42,969 bases of DNA from Rhodoferax sp. (GTDB taxonomy: Bacteria; Pseudomonadota; Gammaproteobacteria; Burkholderiales; Burkholderiaceae_C). A model generated the notes under the pieces. That model had not been told where the DNA came from. It saw nothing but the letters and a program-made list of their open reading frames with translations, and did not search any database. The DNA is taken from assembly GCA_020048895.1 (NCBI GenBank), contig JAIFLV010000096.1, positions 1-42,969 of the forward strand. The letters are read 5' to 3'. Below are positions 36,233-42,969 of the stretch, in pieces. Position numbers and translations under genes: made by a program. The stretch's first letter is position 1. The number at the start of each line of letters is the position of its first letter.

Positions 36233-36465
36233 GCAAGAAGCTCATCGAAGAATGTGTGCGCAATAGTCTGGAAGGCTATTTCCGGGATTTGCGCGGTACC
36301 GAACCCGGTGGTTTGCATGACATGATCGTGCGCGTGGTCGAAAAGCCCTTGCTGGAGATCGTCATGAAGCAGGCTGATGACAACCAGTCCAGGGCGGCAC
36401 AGTGGCTCGGTCTGAATCGCAATACCCTGCGCAAGAAACTGCTGGAACACAAGCTCATTCAATAG
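36229..36465 (+). CDS. fis: Fis family DNA-binding protein
   Basis: Nucleoid-associated DNA-bending protein and regulator of growth-related promoters. The 78-residue product matches beta-proteobacterial Fis: an N-terminal dimerisation part ([13 protein letters not shown]), a middle helix ([18 protein letters not shown]) and a C-terminal helix-turn-helix ([17 protein letters not shown]). It is shorter than E. coli Fis (98) at the N-terminus, as usual in this class. Translation is coupled to dusB by the ATGA overlap, and purH follows 68 bp downstream on the same strand. Confidence 0.94.
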   Translation: MSKKLIEECVRNSLEGYFRDLRGTEPGGLHDMIVRVVEKPLLEIVMKQADDNQSRAAQWLGLNRNTLRKKLLEHKLIQ

Positions 36466-36533
36466 CCCGCCCGCATTCGCGCGGTTGCCGTGCCGCGCTG
36501 CAATTACTTCCTTTCACAACATTTCACAGTCCT

Positions 36534-38117
36534 ATGAACGCACTTATTTCAGTCTCGGACAAGACCGGTCTTCTTGAACTCGCGCAGGCGCTGCAGGGGG
36601 CTGGTATCAAGCTACTCTCTACCGGAGGCACCGCCAAACTGTTGGCAGACAACCAGATTGCAGTAACCGAAGTGGCAGAGATGACTGGCTTTCCCGAAAT
36701 GCTCGATGGCCGCGTGAAAACCCTGCACCCGCGTGTGCATGGGGGCCTGCTGGCGCGCCGCGATGTGCCCGCACACATGGCAGCTCTTGCCGAACACCAC
36801 ATCGACACCATCGATGTGCTGGTGGTCAATCTCTACCCGTTTGAAGCCACGGTGGCCAAAGCCGGCTGCACGCTGGAGGATGCGATCGAGAACATCGACA
36901 TTGGTGGCCCGGCCATGGTGCGCAGCGCCGCCAAGAACTGGAAAGACGTTGCCGTGCTGACTGACCCCGCGCAATACGCTGGCGTTATTGCGGAACTGCA
37001 GGCCAATGGCTGCGTGTCGCAAAAGACCAAATTCGCTTTGTCAGTGGTCGCATTCAACCGCATCAGCCAGTACGACGGTTCCATCAGCGACTATCTGTCC
37101 GCTGTTCCCTTGGGCGATGCAGCGCCTGCGGGCGACATTACGCCTGCGCTGGAGCACTTCCCTGGCCAAACCAACGGGCGCTTTGTCAAAGTGCAGGATT
37201 TGCGCTACGGCGAAAACTCCCACCAGAGTGCCGCGCTTTACCGCGACCTCTACCCTGCAGCCGGTTCATTGGTGACGGCCAGGCAACTGCAAGGCAAGGA
37301 ACTCAGCTACAACAACATCGCCGACGCCGACGCGGCGTGGGAATGTGTCAAGGGGTTTAACACACCTGCCTGCGTTATCGTCAAGCACGCCAACCCCTGC
37401 GGTGTAGCTGTCGGCGCCGATGCGCTGGAGGCCTACAGCAAGGCGTTTCAGACCGATCCCACCTCCGCTTTTGGTGGCATTATTGCCCTCAATACGCCGT
37501 TGGACGAGCGAGGGGCGCTACAAATTTCGAAGCAGTTTGTGGAGGTGTTGATGGCACCCAGCTACACGCCCGAAGCGCTGGCCGTGTTCAAGACCAAAGT
37601 GAACGTGCGCATTTTGCAGATCGACCTGCCGCAGGCGGGCCAGGGCCGCAATACGATGGACATGAAGCGCATTGGCTCCGGCATGTTGCTGCAAACCGCC
37701 GACAACCATGAACTGGCGCTTGCCGACCTGAAAGTGGTCACCACCAAGCAACCCACCGCCGAAGAATTGAATGACATGTTGTTTGCCTGGAAGGTGGCCA
37801 AGTACGTCAAGAGTAACGCCATCGTTTTCTGCAAGGGCGGCATGACCATGGGCGTAGGTGCCGGCCAGATGAGCCGGTTGGACTCCGCGCGCATTGCCAG
37901 CATCAAGGCGGGCCACGCCAATCTGTCATTGGCGGGAACCGTGGTCGCTAGCGATGCTTTCTTTCCGTTCCGTGACGGTCTGGATGTGGTGGTCGATGCT
38001 GGCGCCACCTGCATCATCCAGCCGGGTGGCTCCATGCGCGACGACGAGGTGATAGCCGCTGCCAATGAGCGCGGCGTGGCGATGGTTTTTTCCGGGGTGC
38101 GGCACTTCCGGCATTGA
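36534..38117 (+). CDS. purH: Bifunctional AICAR transformylase / IMP cyclohydrolase
   Basis: Catalyses the last two steps of de novo purine synthesis: formylation of AICAR by 10-formyl-THF and ring closure to IMP. The 527-residue product (E. coli 529) has the N-terminal MGS-like cyclohydrolase domain ([36 protein letters not shown]). The C-terminal transformylase domain contains [18 protein letters not shown] and TSAFGGIIA, with the late block [15 protein letters not shown]. The ATG at 36534 is chosen because upstream in-frame codons lie inside fis. It sits in the dusB-fis transcription unit order. No purD or PurR-like site was recognised. Confidence 0.97.
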   Translation: MNALISVSDKTGLLELAQALQGAGIKLLSTGGTAKLLADNQIAVTEVAEMTGFPEMLDGRVKTLHPRVHGGLLARRDVPAHMAALAEHHIDTIDVLVVNLYPFEATVAKAGCTLEDAIENIDIGGPAMVRSAAKNWKDVAVLTDPAQYAGVIAELQANGCVSQKTKFALSVVAFNRISQYDGSISDYLSAVPLGDAAPAGDITPALEHFPGQTNGRFVKVQDLRYGENSHQSAALYRDLYPAAGSLVTARQLQGKELSYNNIADADAAWECVKGFNTPACVIVKHANPCGVAVGADALEAYSKAFQTDPTSAFGGIIALNTPLDERGALQISKQFVEVLMAPSYTPEALAVFKTKVNVRILQIDLPQAGQGRNTMDMKRIGSGMLLQTADNHELALADLKVVTTKQPTAEELNDMLFAWKVAKYVKSNAIVFCKGGMTMGVGAGQMSRLDSARIASIKAGHANLSLAGTVVASDAFFPFRDGLDVVVDAGATCIIQPGGSMRDDEVIAAANERGVAMVFSGVRHFRH

Positions 38118-38132
38118 GGTTGTTCTGGCCTG

Positions 38133-38176
38133 TAGCGCCCGTCCTGATTGCGTGAGCAGCTATATTATTTATAGCA
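38133..38176 (+). repeat. Dispersed repeat, full-length copy
   Basis: TAGCGCCCGTCC followed by TGATTGCGTGAGCAGCTAT and the stem GCTATA...TATAGC. The first 29 bases are identical to those at 41983-42011. It lies between the convergent purH and chemoreceptor genes, where the AT-rich hairpin may act as a two-way terminator. Confidence 0.8.
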
Positions 38177-38212
38177 ATTTCGCAAGTGCGCGAGCACTTC
38201 TATCCGGAGTAA

Positions 38213-40231
38213 TCAGCCCAGACGGAACACGCCCGCGGTGCGCAACAAATCGCGTCCCTGTTGCTCCAGTGCGCGTGCAGACTGTGCGGCGCTCTCCGCC
38301 ATAGGCACGTTTTGCTGGGTTGCCTGGTCGATATTGACAATCAATTGCGCCACCCGGTCGATGGCAATACCCTGTTCCACCGACGCGTTCGAAATATCGG
38401 CCATCAGCGAAGCCACCCGGTGCACGGCTTCGATCGAGGAGTCAATGGTGGTGCGCGCATCACTGACCTGGGCCAGACCATTTTCCACCTGGTGCACCGA
38501 GTCATCAATCAGGCTCTTGATTTCCTTGGCGGCTGCGGCGCTGCGACCGGCCAGGCTGCGCACTTCGCTGGCCACCACGGCAAAGCCACGCCCTTGCTCA
38601 CCGGCACGCGCTGCCTCCACCGCGGCGTTGAGCGCCAGAATATTGGTCTGAAAAGCGATGCCGTCAATCACGCCAATGATGTCGGTGATCTTGCGCGAGC
38701 TGCTCGCGATGGTGTCCATGGTGCCGACCACTTTACCCATGGCAGCTCCGCCGGAAGTCACGATATTGCCAGCCTCTTGCACCAGTTGATTGGCGGCTTT
38801 GGCATTGTCAATGTTGTGCTTGACCGTGGTGGAGACTTCTTCCATGTTGGAGGCGGTTTCCTGCAGGCTTGATGCCTGCTCGTCCGTGCGGCCCGCAAGT
38901 GCCTCATTGCTTTGACTGATGCCATTGGCCTCGCCACTGACGGATTGAGCGCTGGCCAGCACCGTATGCGCTATGGAAGCCAGCGCGCGTTGCATGGCGA
39001 ACAGGGAGTTCATCAGCTGCCCCACTTCGTCGCTGCCAGAATTGTCAATTTTGTTGGCCAGATAGCCTGCTGCAATTTGCTTGGAAATGGCGACCGCCGC
39101 GTTGATCGGTTCTGTGATGTTGCGCTGCAAACGCCAGCCCAGTGCCCAGATGACAGCCAGCCCGATCAACAGGCCAATAACGCCCTCTGCGCGTGCCGCC
39201 GCGTAGGCAACGTCGGACTCGTCCATGGTCTGCTTGGCATAGATGTCTTGCTGCGCCAGCTGCGCGTCCAGACTGTTTTGCAGCTGCGCAAAAAGAGGTT
39301 CGGCCTTGTTGCGGTAGATACCAATGAGCTGGCCGAGGTCATTGGAGCGCATGGCTTGCAAAGCGGGCTTGAGGCCCTCAGCGATATAGCGTGTGCGCAG
39401 TTGCACAAATTCGTCCTGAACCGTTTTTTCTTCAGGAGTGTGCCCAATGGCCAGGTAGCTGTCCCAGGTCTTGTCGATGGTGTCGCTGTTTTTCTCAATT
39501 TCAATCACCAGGCGCTGTGTCTCTGCTGGGTTGGACAGGGCAATGGCGGCGGTCAACGCTGCGTGGTTGCGCAGTTGCAGGCGGGCTATCGTGTCCAGGC
39601 GCAGAACGGCACCCGCGCCTTCGCGGTACAAGGATTCAACCTGTCGATTGGTCGCACCCATGCCCGAAATCCCCAGCCACCCGATGGCAACCATCAGGAT
39701 GGAGGCCAGCAGCAACAGGTAAACCAGTCGACCGCGAATGCCGGGGTGGGTGACCTGGTCGAAACGGCCCAGCAGGCCGGTACGCACGACATGGCCGCGC
39801 TCGATGCGCAAGCCTCGTGCCTTGCCCTCACGAAAGCGCCGGTAAATGGCATCGGTCGGGGCAATCACTTCAGTCGGGGGCTTCATGCGTACCGAGGCAA
39901 AACCCACCATCACTCCACGCTCCCACATGGGCGAGACGTTGGACAGGACCCAGTAAAAGTCGCCATTCTTGCGCCGGTTCTTGACCATGCCGGTCCATGA
40001 GCGCCCCTCATGGAGGTATTTCCACATATCGGCAAACGCTTCGGTAGGCATGTCAGGATGGCGCACCATGTTGTGCGGCTGGCCCACCAGCTCCTCCTCG
40101 GACCAGCCACTGGCTTCGATGAAGTCGGCATTGGCAAAGGTGATGACACCTTGCAGATCGGTGCGCGAGATGGGCGACTGGTTGTCTCGCAAGACGTATT
40201 CTGTAGCGGTGACGGGTTGGTTGTTGCGCAT
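38213..40231 (-). CDS. Methyl-accepting chemotaxis protein with N-terminal PAS domain (Aer-like)
   Basis: Chemoreceptor feeding the CheA/CheW pathway. The 672-residue product starts with a PAS domain (about 8-125; [57 protein letters not shown]) of the Aer type, which binds FAD in E. coli. A first membrane helix (about 170-190) is followed by a periplasmic four-helix-like domain of about 150 residues, a second helix ([16 protein letters not shown]), HAMP, and the signalling hairpin with [20 protein letters not shown] and [12 protein letters not shown]. There is no C-terminal receptor pentapeptide. Unlike Aer it has a full periplasmic domain, so it may integrate redox and an external ligand. 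No che genes are nearby. Confidence 0.93.
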   Translation of the reverse strand: MRNNQPVTATEYVLRDNQSPISRTDLQGVITFANADFIEASGWSEEELVGQPHNMVRHPDMPTEAFADMWKYLHEGRSWTGMVKNRRKNGDFYWVLSNVSPMWERGVMVGFASVRMKPPTEVIAPTDAIYRRFREGKARGLRIERGHVVRTGLLGRFDQVTHPGIRGRLVYLLLLASILMVAIGWLGISGMGATNRQVESLYREGAGAVLRLDTIARLQLRNHAALTAAIALSNPAETQRLVIEIEKNSDTIDKTWDSYLAIGHTPEEKTVQDEFVQLRTRYIAEGLKPALQAMRSNDLGQLIGIYRNKAEPLFAQLQNSLDAQLAQQDIYAKQTMDESDVAYAAARAEGVIGLLIGLAVIWALGWRLQRNITEPINAAVAISKQIAAGYLANKIDNSGSDEVGQLMNSLFAMQRALASIAHTVLASAQSVSGEANGISQSNEALAGRTDEQASSLQETASNMEEVSTTVKHNIDNAKAANQLVQEAGNIVTSGGAAMGKVVGTMDTIASSSRKITDIIGVIDGIAFQTNILALNAAVEAARAGEQGRGFAVVASEVRSLAGRSAAAAKEIKSLIDDSVHQVENGLAQVSDARTTIDSSIEAVHRVASLMADISNASVEQGIAIDRVAQLIVNIDQATQQNVPMAESAAQSARALEQQGRDLLRTAGVFRLG

Positions 40232-40490
40232 GTGGTCCGAGTCGTGAAAATGGGTAAATCTTGGCCGCTTGAATTGAATGTAAACAGGTACGCAGAAGCC
40301 ATGTTCACCATAGCAGTTTGCGGCAGCACACGCAAGCGGTCGTCCATGGGGCGTGGCACATAGAGTGGCGATGCCAGCGCCTAGAATCCGTCCGCTGTCA
40401 TCTGCAAACCATTGTCATGCGTTTTTACGACCGAGATATGGAGCAGGTGTTGCTGAGTCCATCTGTTTATTTTCTTGAAAGCCGTCGCCA

Positions 40491-40901
40491 ATGAATCTCG
40501 GTCATCACGTGGAGAGCTATCGGTTCGCCGACATCGTGACGCTTTGGGCCCGAGAGACGCTACAGCACGAGCAGGTCATCGCAAGGGCTTTGGCCAAGGG
40601 CGTGGTACGCGACGGACTTCGGGTGCAAAGTGTGGATTCGAAGTGGACAAACAGGGGGACCTTTGAATTACGAGGCTTGCCATTTGTTGGTTATGTTGCC
40701 AAAGATGGAAACTTGCCTATCTTCATCAGGTCGTCGGCGCTGAATCACCTTAGAGACATTGTGGAGAACGCTGCTACGCCGGATGTACCGCTCTTGTTTG
40801 AGGAATTTGTGACGAAGCAGGATTTTCTCGCATGGCTCACCCAAACGGGACTGAATCCGCCTACCTTCTGGTTTCAGGGGAACGAACTCCTTCAAAGTTG
40901 A
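40491..40901 (+). CDS. Hypothetical protein, 136 residues
   Basis: No family recognised. The soluble product has a mixed helix and strand composition (FADIVTLWARETLQHEQVIAR, GTFELRGLPFVGYVAKDG, EFVTKQDFLAWLTQTGL). The ATG at 40491 lies in a weak context without a clear ribosome binding site. It is on the opposite strand to the chemoreceptor, whose start is about 260 bp away. Protein-like composition over the whole frame supports it as real. Confidence 0.6.
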   Translation: MNLGHHVESYRFADIVTLWARETLQHEQVIARALAKGVVRDGLRVQSVDSKWTNRGTFELRGLPFVGYVAKDGNLPIFIRSSALNHLRDIVENAATPDVPLLFEEFVTKQDFLAWLTQTGLNPPTFWFQGNELLQS

Positions 40902-41019
40902 AGGGCGCGCATCTGTTCCGGCACGCTGCACAGAGTTGCCGATGCGCGACGCCCGTCTTCTGGGGGCCTAGAATTGACGAGTCGGACCCGTGTTCTCTTT
41001 GCTGGAAGGAAACCTGCTT

Positions 41020-41454
41020 ATGTTTTTTCACCCGTTTCGAACAGTGCCATTGCTGAGTCTGGTTGCGTTGGTGTCGGCTGCTCCGTCCCTCGGGTTGGCA
41101 CAAGAGCGACCTCAGTCACTGTACGAAAAGCGGCTCAGCATCATCAGAGGCACATCACCCGGCATCGTTATCTATGGTGGCGAAAAGCCTGCGGTACCGG
41201 CACCGGCGGCAGTACCGGCACCCGCACCGGTAGCGGCGGCGTCAGCACCCAAGGCGTTGAAGGCGGAGTCAAAGCCGACTACTGAGGCGTTACCCCAAGC
41301 GCCCGCCAAGTCTGAGTTCTTGAGCACGCTGCCACGTTTGAGCGGCAGGTCCATGAATACTGCTCGCAGTCTTGGCACGGGTGACGAAGGAATCAGGGTT
41401 CCAACCGCGCGATCGGCATCGCAACCTTCCGCGGATCCAGTGGCCAAACCTTAA
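41020..41454 (+). CDS. Exported Pro/Ala-rich protein
   Basis: Unrecognised 144-residue protein. The N-terminus is a good signal peptide (MFFHPFRTVPLLSLVALVSA ... LGLAQE). A short conserved-looking segment follows (SLYEKRLSIIRGTSPGIVIYG), then a low-complexity Pro/Ala/Val stretch (PAVPAPAAVPAPAPVAAA) and a Ser-rich tail. AAGGAAA about 9 bases before the ATG at 41020 supports this start over 40990. The middle stretch could span the periplasm or cell wall. The function is unknown. Confidence 0.55.
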   Translation: MFFHPFRTVPLLSLVALVSAAPSLGLAQERPQSLYEKRLSIIRGTSPGIVIYGGEKPAVPAPAAVPAPAPVAAASAPKALKAESKPTTEALPQAPAKSEFLSTLPRLSGRSMNTARSLGTGDEGIRVPTARSASQPSADPVAKP

Positions 41455-41686
41455 GCGCGTGCCCGTGCGGGTGCGTGAGCCGTTGGACTATTGGCTTGAA
41501 AATTTGTCGACGAGGAACTTTGTCCATACGTCGAAGCCCAGTCGCTGCTGCCCCTTGAGTGAGCCCGAATGCACACCGTACAAGCGGTTCGAAACCCAAC
41601 CCAGCCCGCTGCGGTCATTCATGCACAGGAATTATGACGAAGTCCAAATCCAAAAACTACCGCACCCAGGCAGAGCGTGGCGGTTC
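41455..41686. other. Spacer without a recognisable gene
   Basis: No gene or strong signal seen. The end of this stretch may contain decayed 5' sequence of the hydrolase pseudogene that follows. Confidence 0.45.
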
Positions 41687-41918
41687 ATGGCCCGGTCCTG
41701 GCTAAATTGGGTTGAAGCACTGGACGCGCCGGTTCCGGGCTGCGTAGCGGTTTTATACAGAGACGATCCCTGTAGTTGGGAAGGCCAGGTGGGCTTCTAT
41801 TTGCGCCACGACGCGAGCTTTTTTTACCTCTTGGGTGGCAATCACCTGGAACAAGCAGGAGCACCACTATCCAGTGGAGGCCGTGCTGGGCTACCGGTGG
41901 CCGAAGTCTTCATGCTGA
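41687..41918 (+). pseudogene. Remnant of a TIGR02594-type (NlpC/P60- or CHAP-like) protein
   Basis: Codons from 41687 read ARSWLNWVEALDAPVPGCV, then VGFYLRHDASFFYLLGGNHLEQ (key residues GFYL and LGGN). These match the C-terminal half of TIGR02594-family peptidoglycan-hydrolase-like proteins. After a one-base shift near 41857 the next frame gives EHHYPVEAVLGYRWPKSS and a stop, the normal family ending. The catalytic N-terminal half with its cysteine is missing, so this is a truncated and frameshifted remnant. The family is common in phages and secretion-linked loci; nothing else phage-like is near. Confidence 0.65.
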
Positions 41919-41982
41919 GCTGCGCCAGCCGCTTCCCCGGCGTTGCTGTCTGCGACGGAATTTTGCGTGTCAAACAGGCCGA

Positions 41983-42025
41983 TAGCGCCCGTCCTGATTG
42001 CGTGAGCAGCTTCTTTTTTATAGCA
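41983..42025 (+). repeat. Dispersed repeat, full-length copy
   Basis: The first 29 bases are identical to those of the copy at 38133, then TTCTTTTTTATAGCA. The stem half has partly decayed. It sits between the hydrolase remnant and the convergent toxin gene. Confidence 0.8.
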
Positions 42026-42089
42026 GTTTGAATGCCTCCGCTGCCGCCTGAGAGCTGGTGACACACGCTACACGACAGGCTATGTGCCG

Positions 42090-42497
42090 TCAGACATGCT
42101 CAAACGGGTTCAAAATTTCCACGCCCAGTGTTTTGAAATCTGCCACATTGCGCGTTACCACCACTAACTGGTGCTGGCGGGCTGTGGCAGCAATCATGGC
42201 GTCCTCGTAAAGCGTGTCAGACTTGCCGTGCATCAGTTGCGCCCACTGCCTGAAGGTGATGGCATCCATGGTGAGCACGTTGTAGGCCTGCGCCACCTGG
42301 TCAAGCCAGGATTCAATTTCCAGCGTCTTGGTGGGATCTTGGGTGCGCGTCAGTTCAATCCCGGCCTGAATTTCACCCAGCGTGACAGCCGAGAGGTAAA
42401 TCTGATCATCGCTCACCGTCTGCAACCAGGCCACGACGGCGCCATGCGGTCGCACTCTGCGAAGTTCAGAAACTACATTGGTATCAAGCAAGTACAC
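42090..42497 (-). CDS. PIN-domain toxin, VapC/FitB type
   Basis: Putative ribonuclease toxin of a type II toxin-antitoxin pair. The 135-residue product has the PIN-domain acidic residues in order: YLLDTNVVSEL, LGEIQAGI, the YEDAMIAATA stretch and a late VVTRNVADF. The GTG at 42497 is chosen because the protein then begins VYLLDTN, as in family members, and AGG lies nine bases upstream. A TTG at 42507, overlapping the antitoxin stop, is the alternative. It is downstream of the antitoxin gene with a five-base gap, so expression is coupled. Confidence 0.9.
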   Translation of the reverse strand: MYLLDTNVVSELRRVRPHGAVVAWLQTVSDDQIYLSAVTLGEIQAGIELTRTQDPTKTLEIESWLDQVAQAYNVLTMDAITFRQWAQLMHGKSDTLYEDAMIAATARQHQLVVVTRNVADFKTLGVEILNPFEHV

Positions 42498-42502
42498 GAT
42501 GC

Positions 42503-42760
42503 TCAACCTGCGGGTTCGATCTTGCGCCGTTGCGCCTTTCCACGATCGGGCAATGGCAGTTCGCTTCGGGCGGTGTCGGTCAACAGGAGTTGCTTGAGTG
42601 ATGGTCGCGCTCCGGCATGCAGCCTGCGCCATTCCTGAACTGGCACCAGCACGGCGGCCTCAGCCCCCCGCCGGGTCACCATCTGCGCCCCATCTGCCAG
42701 GCAGGCATCCAAAAATTCGCTGAACCGCGCCTTCGCGTCTTGAACGGGCCAAATTTGCAT
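42503..42760 (-). CDS. Phd/YefM-family antitoxin
   Basis: Antitoxin that would neutralise the PIN toxin and repress the operon. The 85-residue product has the Phd/YefM opening QIWPVQDAKARFSEFLDACL and the strand MVTRRGAEAAVLVPVQEWRRL. A C-terminal tail that should bind the toxin follows. AGGAG seven bases before the ATG at 42760 fixes the start. Upstream, AACTAG (42762-42767) and CTAGTT (42791-42796) form an inverted pair and TGACTGGTT/TGACTAGTT are near-repeats, possible operator half-sites. Confidence 0.9.
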   Translation of the reverse strand: MQIWPVQDAKARFSEFLDACLADGAQMVTRRGAEAAVLVPVQEWRRLHAGARPSLKQLLLTDTARSELPLPDRGKAQRRKIEPAG

Positions 42761-42869
42761 CAACTAGCTCCTGAGTGACTGGTTAGATGACTAGTTTAAA
42801 GACGGGATATGCGTGAGTCAAGGTGTTCAGAGGGCTCAAGGCCAGTTACCGCTGGAGAGCCGAGACCCT

Positions 42870-42926
42870 GTCCGAAGGTGGGCGGAGCGGCTTGCTGGCG
42901 CAGGCTCCATTTGCGGTTGCCACAGA
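42870..42926 (-). repeat. Second dispersed repeat family (TGTGGCAAC...AATGGAGCCT)
   Basis: Read on the minus strand this gives TGTGGCAACCGCAAATGGAG, then CCTGCGCCAGCAAGCCGCTC and CGCCCACC. A related sequence lies on the plus strand at 108-155 (TGTGGCAACGTCGAATGGAG, then CCTACGCACGCATGCC). The inner 18 bases recur at 4166-4183. Confidence 0.45.
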
Positions 42927-42937
42927 GTGGACCGTCA

Positions 42938-42969
42938 CGTCGCCCGTCCTGATTGCGTGAGCAGCTTCT
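42938..42969 (+). repeat. Dispersed repeat copy cut by the window end
   Basis: CGCCCGTCC followed by TGATTGCGTGAGCAGCTTCT, the same family and orientation as the copies at 38133 and 41983. The stem half lies beyond the window. Confidence 0.75.

Noticed and set aside
38912-40000. 362-codon open frame antisense to the chemoreceptor
   Set aside because: Glutamine- and histidine-rich shadow translation with no domain; the receptor reads through fully on the other strand.
41167-41240. Short direct repeats (GGTACCGGCACCGGC type), considered as a CRISPR or iteron-like array
   Set aside because: They are the DNA of the Pro/Ala-rich coding stretch, in frame, with no spacers of constant length.

Overview
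The window looks like chromosomal DNA of a betaproteobacterium, most likely family Comamonadaceae (Rhodoferax/Polaromonas-like). That placement is inferred from gene content (dusB-fis followed by purH, ubiC, dsbC next to a UbiH-type hydroxylase, Aer-like chemoreceptor) and from a short dispersed repeat with core TGATTGCGTGAGCAGCT. No rRNA, CRISPR array or prophage is present. One tRNA, one IS200-type insertion sequence, several repeat families and three degraded or frameshifted genes were found.

Layout. 1-588: no gene. 589-3698 (minus): a fused SecDF and a small membrane-anchored protein. 3699-4493: no recognisable gene. 4494-17186: purine nucleotide and nucleoside salvage: AMP nucleosidase, nucleoside hydrolase, ribokinase, and a divergent BMP-type nucleoside ABC transporter (binding protein, ATPase, two permeases) ending in the periplasmic nucleotidase cpdB. 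The transporter operon is split between its two permease genes by about 2.5 kb holding an exported EEP-family hydrolase on the opposite strand, an IS200 element and REP-like palindromes. 17372-20644 (minus): an Oar-like TonB-dependent receptor with a terminator-like hairpin just before its start codon. 21049-21125: tRNA-Met(CAT). 21173-25736 (minus): enoyl-CoA hydratase, M61 peptidase, DsbC and a UbiH-family hydroxylase. 25907-27723: two small conserved-looking proteins, a bacteriohemerythrin and UbiC. 27774-32021 (minus): an RND efflux permease and its adaptor. 32096-33055: a methyltransferase remnant and a small protein. 33369-38117: ychF, a YqaA-family membrane protein, dusB-fis and purH. 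38213-40231 (minus): a PAS-containing chemoreceptor. 40491-42760: two small hypothetical genes, a hydrolase pseudogene and a Phd/VapC-type toxin-antitoxin pair.

How the genes work together. The salvage block reads as one pathway. CpdB would strip phosphate from 2',3'-cyclic nucleotides and 3'-nucleotides in the periplasm. The BMP/ABC system would import the nucleosides, the nucleoside hydrolase would release base and ribose, and RbsK would phosphorylate the ribose. Amn makes adenine and ribose 5-phosphate directly from AMP. The exported EEP protein and the TonB receptor could feed the same route, but that is only inferred from position. In this sequence cpdB carries an exact 29-bp tandem duplication at the end of its signal-peptide region, which shifts the frame, so the exported enzyme cannot be made unless one copy is lost.

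The most notable signals are the cpdB duplication, a reverse-complement piece of ychF in the ychF leader, the hairpin in the TonB-receptor leader, the split transporter operon, and the dispersed repeat that sits mainly between convergent genes.
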